From the NCBI GenBank assembly GCA_032629725.1, contig JAFEVB010000004.1, positions 1,178,001-1,242,000 of the forward strand: a stretch of 64,000 nucleotides of DNA, in the 5' to 3' direction. Numbering within the stretch: the stretch's first letter is position 1; each line of letters starts with the position of its first letter. The position numbers and the translations under genes were made by a program. This DNA is from Gremmenia infestans (Eukaryota; Ascomycota; Leotiomycetes; Helotiales; Hamatocanthoscyphaceae). Shown here one piece after another: positions 10,949 through 22,399 of the stretch. Under the pieces are notes generated by a model, which was given only the letters and a program-made list of their open reading frames with translations, did not search any database and was not told where the DNA came from.

Positions 10949-12305
10949 CTGTCAGCAATTCCTATTTGAAGTAACGCTAAAGAAGAAAGATACTTACATC
11001 GTGTGGATGGAAATGAGAGAGCACAGCTTGATTGCCGGAGTGAAGACGAAGCACTCTAGAACTGAGAGCGTAGACAAAGTCTCAGGTCCGGAATTGGAGG
11101 GTTATGTTTGTTTGTTTGTTGACAGGTGCAGGGTGTAAAAATGCTGCTGGAGTTGCAGTCGAAAGAGCTGAGCAAGCGCAAAGCAGAAAGAATCCCGCGG
11201 AGCCGAATTTATGCGAGCAATATTGAATGATGTCGAGGAATAATGAGATATGAGTAAATTGAAAATGATAAGATACTGCGGAAGGTTGAGGCAACGTGTG
11301 GGTCGATTCGAAGAAGGCGAGCTTGTCAAACAACGCTTCAAGGCGTTCCCTGTTCGAGAATCATTCCAATGTGTCCTTGAGAAGGAGGGCTGAACAAAGT
11401 AGAAGGGAGCTGTTAGGTGGTTGGAGAGAAGTAGTTGAGAGAAGATAAATATTCGTTGGTAGATCAGAGTGCTTGATCAAGTGAATATGGAAGCGCCGCC
11501 GTAGAAGTCGACTGACATGTGAGATGAGTTCGAAGATGAGAAGTGACGGCGGGGCTGAGTAAATGGCCTGGGCAAATATGAAATGATAAGAAGCTGAGAA
11601 TTTGTGGATTTTCTGGACTGCTTGAGCTGTTGTAAAAGAGATACTTGAGTACCTAATCAGTAGACGAATGATATAAGCGGAAGTGGTGGCGCCTAGATGG
11701 AAGTTGAGATAAGCTGAATTCCTATGTGCAGTATTATCAAACTGGGTGAGTCGAGATAAATTCTATAGAAGGAAAGACGTCCCGAGGAGTGAATGTGAGG
11801 TATCTTGTGGAAGTCAAAGAAGACTAGGCATAAAATAGAGAGTTTATCTCTTTCTCGAAGGATGCTTGTTCAAATTCAAAGAAGCCTTGAGCAGTGTAAG
11901 AAGGGGTGGGTTAGAGGTTAGAGAAAAGATAAACTTTCGGGGGGTGGGGGGTAAGAACAGGAAGATAATCTAACAGAAAAATGTGTTCCAGTTCATTCAT
12001 GACTCTCAGTTATATTTACGAGTACACTGGTTTATTCAGGAATCTTAGCGCGGATTCACGATTGAACTAGGATATGTATGACTCTGTCAGATTCATGAAT
12101 GAACCGGAACAGATGAAAAGAGGAGAATATCCAGCGCGTGTGACATTTGAAGGCCAAACCGAGGTAAAGGTGTCTGGATGAGGAACATTCACTAAAAAAG
12201 CTTGATAAAGGGGCATGTTTATTAGCAATGTATCATTGCTTCCATCCTTAATAAGTCTCCCTTTTCTTTTTCTTTCGAGAAAGAATCTGATAATTACATC
12301 TAATG
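10949..12305. other. Gene-poor region with an imperfect inverted repeat
   Basis: The left 400 bases probably contain unresolved 5' exons of the preceding minus gene. From about 11340 to 12300 the plus strand is purine-rich with no supported frame. The only clear structure is the inverted repeat at 11984-12111. Confidence 0.4.
11984..12111. repeat. Imperfect long inverted repeat
   Basis: The left arm TGTTCCAGTTCATTCATGAC (from 11984) is matched in reverse complement by the right arm ending 12111 (GAATGAACCGGAACA preceded by AGATTCAT). About 26 bases pair with a few mismatches, separated by about 75 bases. It may be a decayed MITE or a hairpin; no other copy was seen here. Confidence 0.45.
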
Positions 12306-13241
12306 CTATTTACGCCTTTCTAGCAGTGTTTGATACTTTGCTTCCAACGCTGCAGTAATGTCAACATAATGTTGAGTGTGTGGACCTGCGAAGAACATGA
12401 ATTTAGTATTCCTTGCTTGCGACTACTCATTAATGACATAAAAACCTCTAAGCGGGGGGAAGAGGGGGGGAGTGGAATCATCATGTTCTTACCTCCAGAC
12501 TGCATCAATCTAGTCCTGAGATCTTGAATGAGTACCGAGTATTGCTGAGTCTTGAGATCCTCGAGATATCGAGGTGGTGGCTGTGGTTCTTTCGATGATA
12601 AGTCTCCTGATATCATAGCAACCTTTCTCCAAATCGAAGCAGCAGAGGCTTCACCCACTTCCTCGATCGTCGTATGGTCTTCATTCAACGCCATCTGCAG
12701 TTCGTAGTAGTCAGCAATGTTAACAAAGCTGATTGTCTCATGAGTTCAGAGACGTGGGAATAAGAACACCGAATTGGTTCAAGAAAATTAAACAGTGGTG
12801 TGGAACGCTACATACTTCGTTCGATAGAGCCTTCAATGCTTCAAGAGTAGAAATTTCATCCTCGCCCTTCGGACTCAGAGGCTCTGATAGGTATGCATAG
12901 ACTCGTGCGATTATGCTATCAACCTTTGCTTGCCGTTGATGCTGCTTGGCGTCCAGGAAGATATCCAGACTGCCCGTACATGGCTCAGGCTGTGGGTTGC
13001 GAGATCCTAGCGTGTCATGACTCTTTGATTGAAGATGATGTTCAATGTACTCGATGTGAGGGTCATTGCTTTCGATGGTGAGATTTGTGGTCGTATCGAG
13101 GGGAGTTCTTTTCGAAGGTAGCCGCTTCCGGATACTCTTCTTCAGATTATCATAGGATTTCATATGCATATTGGAGGATGTTAACCTGTGTTGCTGAGAA
13201 CACTTCGGTATACCGGAAGACTGAAGGTGCTGTTGCTCCAC
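12306..13241 (-). CDS. Unassigned accessory gene, 5' end unresolved
   Basis: Three 3' exons join with agreeing phases: an exon ending at 12816, then 12493-12694, then 12306-12385 (introns 12695-12815 and 12386-12492). The joined product contains DIFLDAKQHQRQAKVDSIIA, LSPKGEDEISTLEALKALSN, SIWRKVAMISGDLSSKEPQP, RYLEDLKTQQYSVLIQDLRT and ends YQTLLERRK. I do not recognise the family. Upstream of about 13150 all three frames look partly protein-like, and a donor/acceptor pair (GTTAAC...GAAG, about 13142-13187) may precede the exon. The 5' end is therefore uncertain and the gene could be damaged. Confidence 0.5.
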
Positions 13242-14074
13242 TTGCAGACTTGAAAGAATGCGAGGTTTCGTGGGACATCAGCTTGGGCTGCGGAAAGGCA
13301 AGCAGGTAGGTGTGAATGATGTAATCAGACGTAAAATGAAGTTTTCAACGTCAAACGTACGGAATTAAGAGCGCATCTGGTATGTTGGCACGACGTGATG
13401 TTGTGTGTTGGTGGAAAGTTCAAGGGCGTGTGACTCGTTTTTGTTCAGAGGGAGATCTCGCTGATGACTTTTCATGCTTCGAGGCAGGGGCGAACGTTCG
13501 CCATGATGGCAGTGAGTTCGCAATGATTTGGGAAGGTATGATCACGGCGCCTCCTCGAAGCACATAACTTAGAACCATAAATCGTCTTCCTTTTTCTTTT
13601 AATCCATGCTTTCCATATACTTTGCTCTCATAATCTCTAACACACATCGTTCTAACGGCAAATCAAGATTCCAAGCTGAGTTGTCAATCCACCAAGTCTG
13701 CGGGACGTTCAAGTCTGGTCTTCCTACCACGAGTAGGAAAGTGTTTCATATTCTGGGCCTGAGACTAGATAAATCTTTGATCATCGACGATTCGAAGAAA
13801 CACAGTTCATCCGAAATGTTCCCGGGTTAGATTTTCATTAAATATATGCATAATGAGTTGGTGAAGGGAGTACAATCATCTTCACATCACAATGCTATGA
13901 GGAATTGGTCAGAATATCATGACGAGCATGAAGAGCTATTTCCAACCTTAACATTATGCATTTCTTTGGTTTGCAGCCCACGGTTTCCTCCCATTGATCC
14001 TCAGCTGTATAGGAGTATATTTTCAATGTTTGCTTTTTCCAGTACTGCAATATGTCCGCCTTGCACTCCTTTAA
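13242..14074. other. Unresolved region with minus-strand coding-like fragments
   Basis: On the minus strand, a fragment ending with TAA at 13599-13601 reads NVPQTWWIDNSAWNLDLPLE and looks coding, and a frame from the ATG at 14098 reads KADILQYWKKQTLKIYSYT. They are separated by stops and no consistent splice joins them. These could be remnants of one decayed gene or chance frames. Confidence 0.3.
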
Positions 14075-14497
14075 CAGTTTACTGACAGCCCCAGACATGA
14101 AAGTAAATATGCGGTCTCAAACTCTGCAGTAATTCATAGTGAGTCTGAAATACTCGACGCACCCAACTCTCTTATCACATTCCGCAACGACGACAATCAA
14201 TTTTGGTGGAACAGGACCGGAAGCATATTTGCAATACTACTTCAGCATGCAGGCTATGACTCGGCTCACCAATACAGCGAACTGATATTATGTGCCCTCT
14301 CTGACGGTCTGTGCCTTGGTCCGGCACCGGATTTGGATGGAACTCCCCGAACGCCTAATAGTTCTTCTAGTAAGAGTCATCCAACTCCTTCCCCAAATTC
14401 TATTGTGATTCATTGAGTTATAACACTCCGCCTGACACATGATGAATTGGTGGCGTGTTTTGTGTCCAGTCATCACCTCGAGTCGCGTGTACTGTGA
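14075..14497 (+). pseudogene. Truncated DMATS-type aromatic prenyltransferase relic
   Basis: The plus-strand frame is open from 14075. It is spliced by a normal 48-bp intron (14370-14417, GTAAGA donor, GAG acceptor) and stops at 14495-14497. The product has the N-terminal signature of the fungal DMATS (Trp_DMAT) family: FRNDDNQFWWNRTGSIFAIL, then LQHAGYDSAHQYSEL, LCLGPAPDLDG and, after the intron, RLTHDELVACF. Family members are about 400-450 residues and prenylate tryptophan or related aromatics in alkaloid pathways. Only about the first 120 residues are present, no in-frame ATG is visible, and the DNA beyond 14500 belongs to the opposite-strand gene. It is therefore a remnant. Confidence 0.6.
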
Positions 14498-14519
14498 ACG
14501 TGTTGAATGTGATTCGATG

Positions 14520-17500
14520 TCAAGCCTCAGGACCATTTTGCCGGCCAGTGAACGAGGTTAGGAATTTGGAAACCAATCGTCCCGAATTGTTTTGCGCAAA
14601 CAATACAGACTCTGAATCCAACTTTAGTAGCTTATTGTGTTCTTGTAACAAATTGCCTAGGGACTTTAGTAAAGTTTCAAACATCGGACTGCTAAGTCAT
14701 ACCATCATATAACATGCATCGAATTCTCCTGAAGAAAGCTATTACTGGATAATCAAGTTGCCCGTCCAAGCTTGCTGGAGGATCTTTCGACAAAGGATTT
14801 AGTCCTCCATTATGCGTTCGATAGACCGAGTGGAATATTTGAACGAGTTGTGAAAAGAACACCCGGTCCATTGATTCGCAGCACCTTTGAGGCTCTTCGT
14901 TCAAATGTTCCGGTAATAGTGAAGTGGATTTGAGTGTAGTGATATGACCCTCTGCCGTTACCTGAATTAGCTCTAGGCAGAGGCAGAGGATAAGAAATGA
15001 GGCAAAACATATAAACCATGTTGACTCCTGTCGGCTCCTCAGAATTTTCTCTAACTGCTTGAGTACTCGCTTTAGGAGTTCTACACTAGCATGATGGATG
15101 ACACGTTTAACTTGTCGGTTCAGCAGTCGAGAGGAATAGTGTTGCGATTGGGGATGATCTTCATCAAGCTTCTTAATGATGGTTGCTGCTGACGACTGCG
15201 TAAATAGAATTGGACGTCCCATAGTATAGATGATGAGATAAAACAAGAGAACGTCGTGCAGCAGAGGATATTTCTATCCACACGGTTAGAACTGTTGCAG
15301 CAATGAATACAATACGAACATACCCTTAAATGGTAGAGGAGGCAAACAGCCTCCAGAATTTGTTTTGAGAGAGGTGACCGATATCCGGTGAGCAAATTTG
15401 GAAAGAAAGAGTCTTCCAAGATGAACTCAAAATGCGCTAAGCAAGCTTTTTCCACAGCAGGATCGTCTGAAGGGAGGAAGCCTACTGGCAAAGACTCCAC
15501 ACCCAAAGGTTGCCCAGATCCGTCTTGGTATTTCTGTTGAGCCCATGCTTGAGGATAAGGAACAAATGCACTCGCAAGTAGCTTGATCGATCTGTCGCCA
15601 ATCCATGTTACCTCGACTAAGAATGGATTCCCGATGGAATGAGAAACGTTGTCTTTGATATACGTATTTATCGCAAATGCATCGAGTTGGGCGTGGAGAA
15701 ATTCTGCAACTAGGTGAGTTTTGGAGTGATGGGTTTAGGCATGAGGACTCTGACCTGGAAAGAAGACCCCCGTGTGTGTAGTAAGGGGTGCTCTACTACA
15801 AAGTTCTAGAGAAGAGTGACTGAGATCCTTCTCGCATCTGTCACAAGGATCGCCCAGAGAGCACTGTAATTCAGCTTAGCAACTGTTCAGCATCTCAACA
15901 ATAGAGGTAAGAGCTTACCGGAACCTTCATTAGCCAACAATTCCAGCAAGCACCGACCCTTCGGACCTCTTTTGCCTTATTGAATGTCGATTGATCCAGA
16001 GGCCCTCGACGATGACAATGACCACGTTTAGAGCCCTCGCCATGGCTAATAAAGGTAAGAGTTGAGAAATTAGTACTTTTCGAGTTGATAGAATTCGGGT
16101 TGCTGGGACTCCTAGCCATGCGGGTCGACTCGTTTAGCTCAGGAGACAGTGTTTTTGTGCTGTTGGGACTCAGATCTCGCCGAGAAATTGAGGGCGACTT
16201 AGGAACCACTGAAAAGGTGTGAAGCATGCTATTTTCGCTAGTTGTAGGATGTTTGCGTGATGGGGACATTGGCTGATACTTTGGAATTGTTTCGAGCCCG
16301 AATTTTTGTACAAAAAATCCACTACAATGGGTTAGTACTTCATCTCCCTTAAAGAGCGAGAGCCGAGAAGATTAAAGATTGTTCGGGAATGCTAACTCAG
16401 CAGAATCAAGGAGGACCAGAGGAAAAGGTTGCTTACTTGTAGATCCCACCGGAGAAAACACAAGACCCAAGGTTCAGGAGGAAATCTTTCGTCGACTTAA
16501 GACCTCGTTCCTCCCACTTATCCAAATGAACCATTTCCCGACATTCGCGAAACAAGTTACGAGAGATGTCTGGCGTAACACTGTTTTCATTTTGCAGTAT
16601 CACATCTGCCTCTATACATCAAGGTCTTAGAGTCATTACTGGTGGTATTGCCTGATGTGGTAGAAGTGGGGGAGTTGGAATAATGTTCTACGGGCTTAAG
16701 ACACCGTTCTAAGGAGCAGTCGACTGCGCTCCTAAGATGTCCGAAGTAGGGAACATTTATTGGAGAAGTTTACTTACTTGAGGAAGAGGTGAATACGCCA
16801 ACCAGCGCCTTGAAGGCACTGGTGATTCGAAGAGCATAAGATTCGTTCCATGGGTCCACGTAATCGCTTTGACTCCTGGTAGCATATGCATCGATCAACA
16901 CGGATTTCACGATGCTCAAGACGAGAAGAGCATAGAGGCACGAGAATTGTGCGGAGCCTGCAAGTTTTGCACGCCCTGAGCAGATTGCCTCAAAGGCGGA
17001 GAGAAAAGTCTCCAAGTCGTCTTTGATATCGACCAGTACTAGAGTTTTAGACGCTGGTAGTCTTGACGGACAGAATGGCGGCGGACCCGAAAGAGTCCCC
17101 AGAGCGATCTGTCGACAAAGGCTTTCCAGAAGATATATCTCGACAGCCTGCCGCAGTAGGACTTTAGACTTACGAAATATCTCCCATGTTTTCTAGAAAT
17201 AGTCAGCAGGCTTGCTTCTTCGCCCTCGGAAAGCTTTCAAGACTCACAGGGTCTTCTTTTACGGCTCTGTTACCAAGCTGTATAAGCCCCAAAAAGTTGT
17301 ACTCGGTTCGTCCCAAGTACTTTGCATCCATAGCCACAGTCTGAAGCACAGCCCATGCCGTTTCGTACTCTTCCAGTGGAAGGGTCTCGCCAGGTAGATC
17401 ATTCTCAGTCAGGACATGGGTACTTGCCGCCTCTCGGCAAAGGGACCCACGAACGTCGAGATTTTCCCAGGAGGAATTGGCAAGTTTAGAGAAATCGTCC

Positions 17501-18016
17501 CTAGTTTTGATCAGACGAAATATTCGCTTCTTTTTCGTAGCAGACACCGTGGATTTGAATAGCATGAAATTGATGGTCTGAGAACCACCAGATGCGGACT
17601 TCAAGACTCTGCTGGGTGACCTTGCAAAATCTGGAGTTGTTAGTTTATTCTATCTCGAAGAAGATCACGAAACTGTCGCAAATGCCATACCTGGGCAGAA
17701 CACCGAGGACATGTCTTTTAGCGGGCCTCGGAAACAGCCCAAGACTTTCCAGTGATCGTTTCCACTGTCACAGTTCCGCTGAGGACAGTGAGCACACTGC
17801 TGAAGCGAATCACACTAAGTGTCATTAGTTTGGGGCCTACCCATCTAGACGTGGTATTGCCAACCTTCTTCTTGAGTATTTTACATCGCAAGCAAGGATG
17901 GCTTTCTTCCGGGGCCAATTTCATCCGTTTTGAAGGCTGCGAAAAAGCGGCTATAGGCAGGGCATTGAGGGCCAAGGGAGGAGTCAGAACCCGACCGCGA
18001 AGCATGCTATAGGGTC
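14520..18016 (-). CDS. Protein with two different Zn-cluster modules (possible fused regulator)
   Basis: Minus-strand exons: 17865-18016, 17691-17814, 17248-17630, 16778-17192, 16640-16723, 16437-16605, 15919-16321, 15755-15863, 15324-15709, 14703-15273, 14520-14656; phases agree throughout. Module 1 is created by splicing: PCLRCKILKKK + CDSLQQCAHCPQ, then WKVLGCFRGPL. Module 2, also split by an intron, is ACWNCWLMKVP + CSLGDPCDRCEK (C-X2-C-X6-C-X5-C-X2-C-X11-C). Both resemble fungal Zn2Cys6-like DNA-binding clusters followed by helical regulator regions; the second ends FTGRQNGPEA. The link between halves uses an intron at 16322-16436 with a perfect TACTAAC branch, giving YNGFFVQKFGLETIPKYQP before the MSPSRKH of the second half. 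Alternatives: two genes, the first ending at TAA 16433 and the second starting at ATG 16269. The 34-bp intron at 16606-16639 is suspiciously short. Confidence 0.6.
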
Positions 18017-18223
18017 CTAAGAAGCTTCTCGTTAGTAAGAGAATAATTTATAGTGAGTTATAGTATTAAATACGAATGCTGTCCGACGACAAAAAGGCCG
18101 TGATGTGCCATCTAGACTTCCCATAGTTTGTGAGACATTGGCAGGAGTACTTCTTCCCACATAGAAAACAGAAATGGCAATTGCAAGGCGCTGAGTATCT
18201 CGCTGTAATCGGAGGAAACTTAC

Positions 18224-18940
18224 TGTTGCCTCCATTTAGAGTTTCACAAGGCGCGAGATCTTTCCCGCACCCAACGGCTGGGGTGCCTGATTCAAGATCA
18301 ATTGTATGTGGTCTCTTCTTGGAAGTAAGAAGATTTGTATCCACGGGACGAGTTGGAACCATCTTCACAGGTCTAGTAGCAGGCATGCACATTGTTTTGA
18401 GCGCGCTTTCCTGACTCCACGTGGGTGAAAGGGGAGCATCGAAACCCGCAAGCTTGAGCCAATGATAAGCTGCCTCAGATATTCCTAGTACAAACTTCAG
18501 TCTAGAATCAAGAAGTGCAATACCGTCATGATTGGGAGGGGGGCAAGTTCAACATGCGTTGCCATTTCAAGATTGCCAACTCGGAGCAGGCAACTTTCTT
18601 TAGGCAAGAGGCATTCCGCATTTCAGTTCAGGAAGCCTTTTGATTGTTCACCAAGGTAGAAATGATGCTATTTTACAGGCAATCCATTCGGTCTCAATCA
18701 CTGACCTGCTTTTGCGATTTCGTTTTCCACAACACCAATCCTTTGGTGAAGTATTCGACATCCTTCTGCGGAAGGTGCTCCTGATTACTTATTAGAAACC
18801 GGGGGCTCCTGAACATTGAATGGCTAGTACTTACGGTCCAACAAGAAGCCTTCAAGCAGCTCAGCTTTTCTTTTTAACCTTTGCTTCACGCGTTCTAGTT
18901 CCAATGGTGCTGGCCCGAGCTGAGAGGAATTGCAGGACAT
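18224..18940 (-). pseudogene. Damaged 5' exons, probably of the Zn-cluster gene
   Basis: The ATG at 18940 opens MSCNSSQLGPAPLELERV, with exons 18835-18940 and 18706-18780 (54-bp intron) and a third from about 18597 to 18224. The 3' part of the third exon (LLDSRLKFVLGISEAAYHWL, then KLAGFDAPLSPTWSQ) is in phase with the exon starting at 18016, across a 207-bp intron with a GTAAGT donor. Its 5' part is in another frame, with the break at or near a run of six G at 18538-18543. Either one base was gained or lost (decay or sequencing error), or an intron here escaped me. Codon phases upstream are also ambiguous. Confidence 0.4.
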
Positions 18941-19186
18941 GGCGATATCTGAGGTCATGTATCTTGAAGCATGGCCGATGGAAATTGGGGAGCCCTCTAT
19001 ATATAAGAGAAGAATGGATCATGCTGAAGAGCGTGTGTGGGCCTGCTTGATATGCTCTGTACTCCGTAGGTAGGCAGAAGGCAGGCGGGCAGTGTTCATC
19101 GGTCGCCGAAACGGGCGAGCGGCAAAGTCCCATAAAAAGCCGGTGAGATTATCCACCGAGCGAATTAGACTCGCTACAGTAACAGC

Positions 19187-20016
19187 ATGCCAGACAAGTC
19201 TAAACTACTTTCGTCAGAGGCGGCACGCCGCCGTCTTCTTTTGGACCTCCTCCGTAGGTCTACATATTCACGTCACGTTTCGCATTTATCTCTTCTGTCA
19301 ACATACAGCCTAATATTGTTCCACTTCATGGAACTAATACACTACCCAGTCATCGAGGACAATTTGAAGCGCAAGTCAATGGATTCCCTGAGCTCCATGG
19401 TATCGATGTGCCCCACTCCTGGGTGGGGAGCAGCTATCACTTTTGTGTAGGTAGCAAAGGCCCAAAGAATGAAAATAAAAGGGCAAGAAGCAAAAAGAAA
19501 GAGAAAAGGGAATAAAACTGACATTACACCCACGATTTACAGTCAAGATTATGAAAGAAGCATGAAAGGTGAGCCATTGACTTCACCGCAGCTTCCAGTC
19601 AGCGTTGATGGCTAAACCAAAAAACAGATACTCTTCTCAGTTTATGTGCTTGGAATACTTCTCAAACATCCGAGAACTCAGGCTCATCTATGGATGTTTC
19701 CAAACCAGGAACTACCAAGTCCTGCGACTCGAATCACACAGAATTCCTCACACCCGTCAGTCCAGATGAATGCCAGACGCCCCGTCAAAAACTGTCGAGC
19801 CGTCATGCCAAACAGTCGTGTCCATCAGTACCAGTATTGAGACGAAACCAAAAGCCTACAGCAGGGGACCTTGTCAAACTTGCCACTGGGCCTTCAAGTT
19901 CGGAAGTCTATCTAAGAAGTGAGGATTGTCTGGAAAGATGTGTTTCAGGCATGCCTCGACCAAGAGCAAAGGAGCATGCACTTGATCCGGCATTGGCTCG
20001 AATACTCAATAACTGA
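19187..20016 (+). CDS. Small basic protein of unknown function
   Basis: Exons 19187-19399, 19451-19568 and 19628-20016 join in phase (introns 51 and 59 bp), giving 239 residues from ATG (context AACAGCATGCC). The N-terminus is basic and helical (SEAARRRLLLDLLRRSTY), the middle is Lys/Arg-rich (GQEAKRKRKGNK) and the C-terminus is Ser/Thr/Pro-rich, ending DPALARILNN. I recognise no domain. It is divergent from the Zn-cluster locus with only about 250 bases between possible starts, so the two may share a promoter. Confidence 0.55.
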
Positions 20017-21230
20017 ACAAATCTAGAGAACACCCTCTCCTAATATACAATACATTACTTGTACTCAGCGGGTATTAGGCTTTCCACCAAGTAGTGCGCT
20101 TTTGTTTTAGTCTCTGGGGAGCTCCTCATATCTAGCTATCCTTAAATTCCCTCTTGCCAAGAACATATACAATTGCTTCTTCAAAGACGTGGACGATCTT
20201 CTCGGGACTTATGATTAGCCTCTGTCGTCAATCTTTGACCTCACACTTTAGAAGCTCTTCATGGAATTTCCGAACTGCCTTTCCAAAGCCAAAGCTAAAG
20301 CCGGCATGGAGACGAAGACCCGGATCTTATGTTGCCCCAACTTATTTCACAATAACATCATACACGACGAAACAACACCGCCCTCTCAACCTCCACCTCC
20401 CTCAACTGCTAAAGGAACCGTCTCTTCGCCTTCCGCCACCCCGTCTCTGGCTCTAATTATCCCTTCAACCACCCCGCTCTGCTTTGGAGGCCTGCTTTCA
20501 AGGTACTGACCACGCTTTGGGGGTCCACGGTAGATGGGGCTTAGATGTAGAGGGAGGGAGGGGAGGGGTGAAGCGAGGCGCCTTGTTTGGTCTTGCTTGA
20601 CGGTGTATCGGTCTTTTTTTTTAGCGGATGGTTCAAGAACAGCGTAGGTAGTGAGATATCCGATCCTATAGATCTGGATCTTACCTCCACTTGGAGGAAA
20701 CTCGGCCGAGCTGTGGCGACTGAGGTGTGGCTAACTCCACGAATAAATATGTGATGACGCTCTTGAAGCTGTTCAAGCTGCAGCGCCCTGCGCTCGCGTT
20801 ACAGTATTGCGGGGAGAGTTCCGCCAGAGGCTTTGATGTTTAACTCTGGAAGATATTCTGCGTCAATATTGACATATCTGCTATATATGTTGTTGAATGC
20901 TCTTCTCAAATCAGACAACGAAAGTTGTAGATTTCAAGACATGCTTATTTGGATTGCTTTGATGCCTGCTTCAATTCGAAGCATAACAACCACTTAGATG
21001 AGAGTCCCGCTAGCTCTCCTTCTTTATGATACACACAACCTCCGTGCTGAAGCCAACCCGCTGGTGCCAAACCCGAAAAGAGGGAATAAATCGCCGTCAT
21101 GAAACGTTTCCATACGCTTTTCCAATTATGCAACCCAAAATTACTTGTACACAGAAATAATCATTGACATGAGGGGCATCCATTGACCTATACCAAATAG
21201 ATCGCTCATAAACCAGAAGGACTATTGATT
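20017..21230. other. Convergent intergenic region
   Basis: Plus-strand frames at 20154-20509 are Pro/Ser-rich but overlap each other in different frames and have no supported start or splice. I see no gene in this 1.2-kb stretch. Confidence 0.4.
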
Positions 21231-22399
21231 TTACTTCTTGTCGACGTAAGAGGAATGATCGTTGTCTTTGTGACCATTGCGCGCGGCAATGGGAGAGCTA
21301 TGGCTATGCTGATTAGCTTTGTCCTTGCGAGCATCGTCGATTGCTGTTCTCTGCGCAATACTTGAATCATGGCTCTTCCATTCGACCTTGGTATCTGGAG
21401 GGAAGGCTAGAATTCGCTTCATAGTCTCTCTGAGGAAGCTGTTAGCGATCTCTTAGATCTGCACAAAAAGTTGAAAAATACCTGATCCTGAGAACCCTCC
21501 CGCCATCTACACTGGTCCATATACTCAAGATATCCTCTCCATTGCGAACGCTGAGGACAGCTCCGCAGACCTCCTCGCTGGCTTCTGCGAACTGGTCGCC
21601 GATAATAGCGTAAACGAGATCCTCCCAGTATCTGTCTGCAACCCCCTTCTTCAGTCTTACAATCCACTTGCCACCCTTCTTGTTCTCGTCGTCCTCCCAA
21701 ACTGGCCGAATGCCTCTCTTGAAAATGTGGTAATCAGAGACAAGAGGTAAAGTCGAGGGGCGCTTCAAGTGATGATAGATATTGAAGAAGTCTTCAATCG
21801 TATCAAAGCTCGCTATGGCATGCAGAGTCTTTTCATACTCTACGAAGCCATTGGACTTTGAAATTGGTGGCCGGAACCAGAATACCCAGCTATCCCTCAA
21901 AGTGTGTGTAGGAGTTGTCGAGGTTTTGGAGCTCTCGGTGAGGGAGGATTTGGAAGGCCTGGATGCTAGGTCTTTGAACTGTTTTTCCAAAGTCGGGGTT
22001 TTCCCAGATCCGACTACACTTCCAAAGTCCAGTGCACTTCCGGGAGTCTTCGGGGTCTTGGCAGCTCCGAAAGATGCGAATGCGCCTGAACCAAGGCCAA
22101 ACGCGCTGGATGCGCCTGCGGTTGGGGAAGCTATAGATGTCGTCGAAGGGGACATGGCCCCGAAAGGGTTCTTGTTACTATGGGAAGAGGTATCTCCATG
22201 GCGCCTTCCTAGGGTGTAGGGTCGAACAGGATGATCGTTTGAAAGAGGGGCGCCGTTGGCAGAAGGATTACCTGTGGACAGAGAGAGCTTGCTGGTGCTA
22301 TTGGAGGAATAGTGGTTAGTCTTGCGCCTGCAAGGTTCACAATTTGGGTTGGTGAAAAACTCACTTCGAGCGGCGGGTCCACAGGTTATCCTTATCCAT
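21231..22399 (-). CDS. eIF4E class II (4EHP-like) cap-binding protein
   Basis: Exons 22365-22399, 21482-22327 and 21231-21429 (minus) give 359 residues starting MDKDNLWTRRSKRKTNHYSS. A disordered Ser/Thr-rich N-terminal region of about 150 residues with FG-like segments precedes a complete eIF4E fold: LRDSWVFWFRPP, FDTIEDFFNIYHHLKRPSTL, DYHIFKRGIRPVWEDDENKK, GGKWIVRLKKG and GEDILSIWT. The cap-stacking Trp in VWEDDE is kept. The other is replaced by an aromatic (FVEYEK), and Phe stands where class I has Trp in DFF, as in class II members. Family knowledge: such proteins bind the mRNA cap and usually repress or modulate translation rather than replace eIF4E. Confidence 0.9.

Noticed and set aside
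11082..11341. Two overlapping minus-strand frames upstream of the DUF7587-like gene.
   Set aside because: They occupy the same DNA in different frames; neither joins the downstream exons in phase.
14288..14536. Minus-strand frame of 82 codons opposite the DMATS relic.
   Set aside because: Antisense to a better-supported frame, and its continuation is broken by several stops.
18066..18226. Cys-rich minus-strand frame (CNCHFCFLCGKKYSCQC) that looks like a zinc motif.
   Set aside because: It lies inside a phase-consistent intron between 18224 and 18016, has no matching domain spacing, and ends soon after; likely chance.
19218..19236. GGCGGCACGCCGCC palindrome.
   Set aside because: Lies within coding sequence for an Ala-Ala-Arg-Arg-Arg stretch; explained by codon content.
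20154..20509. Pro-rich plus-strand frames.
   Set aside because: Two overlapping frames with no conserved motif or supported start.
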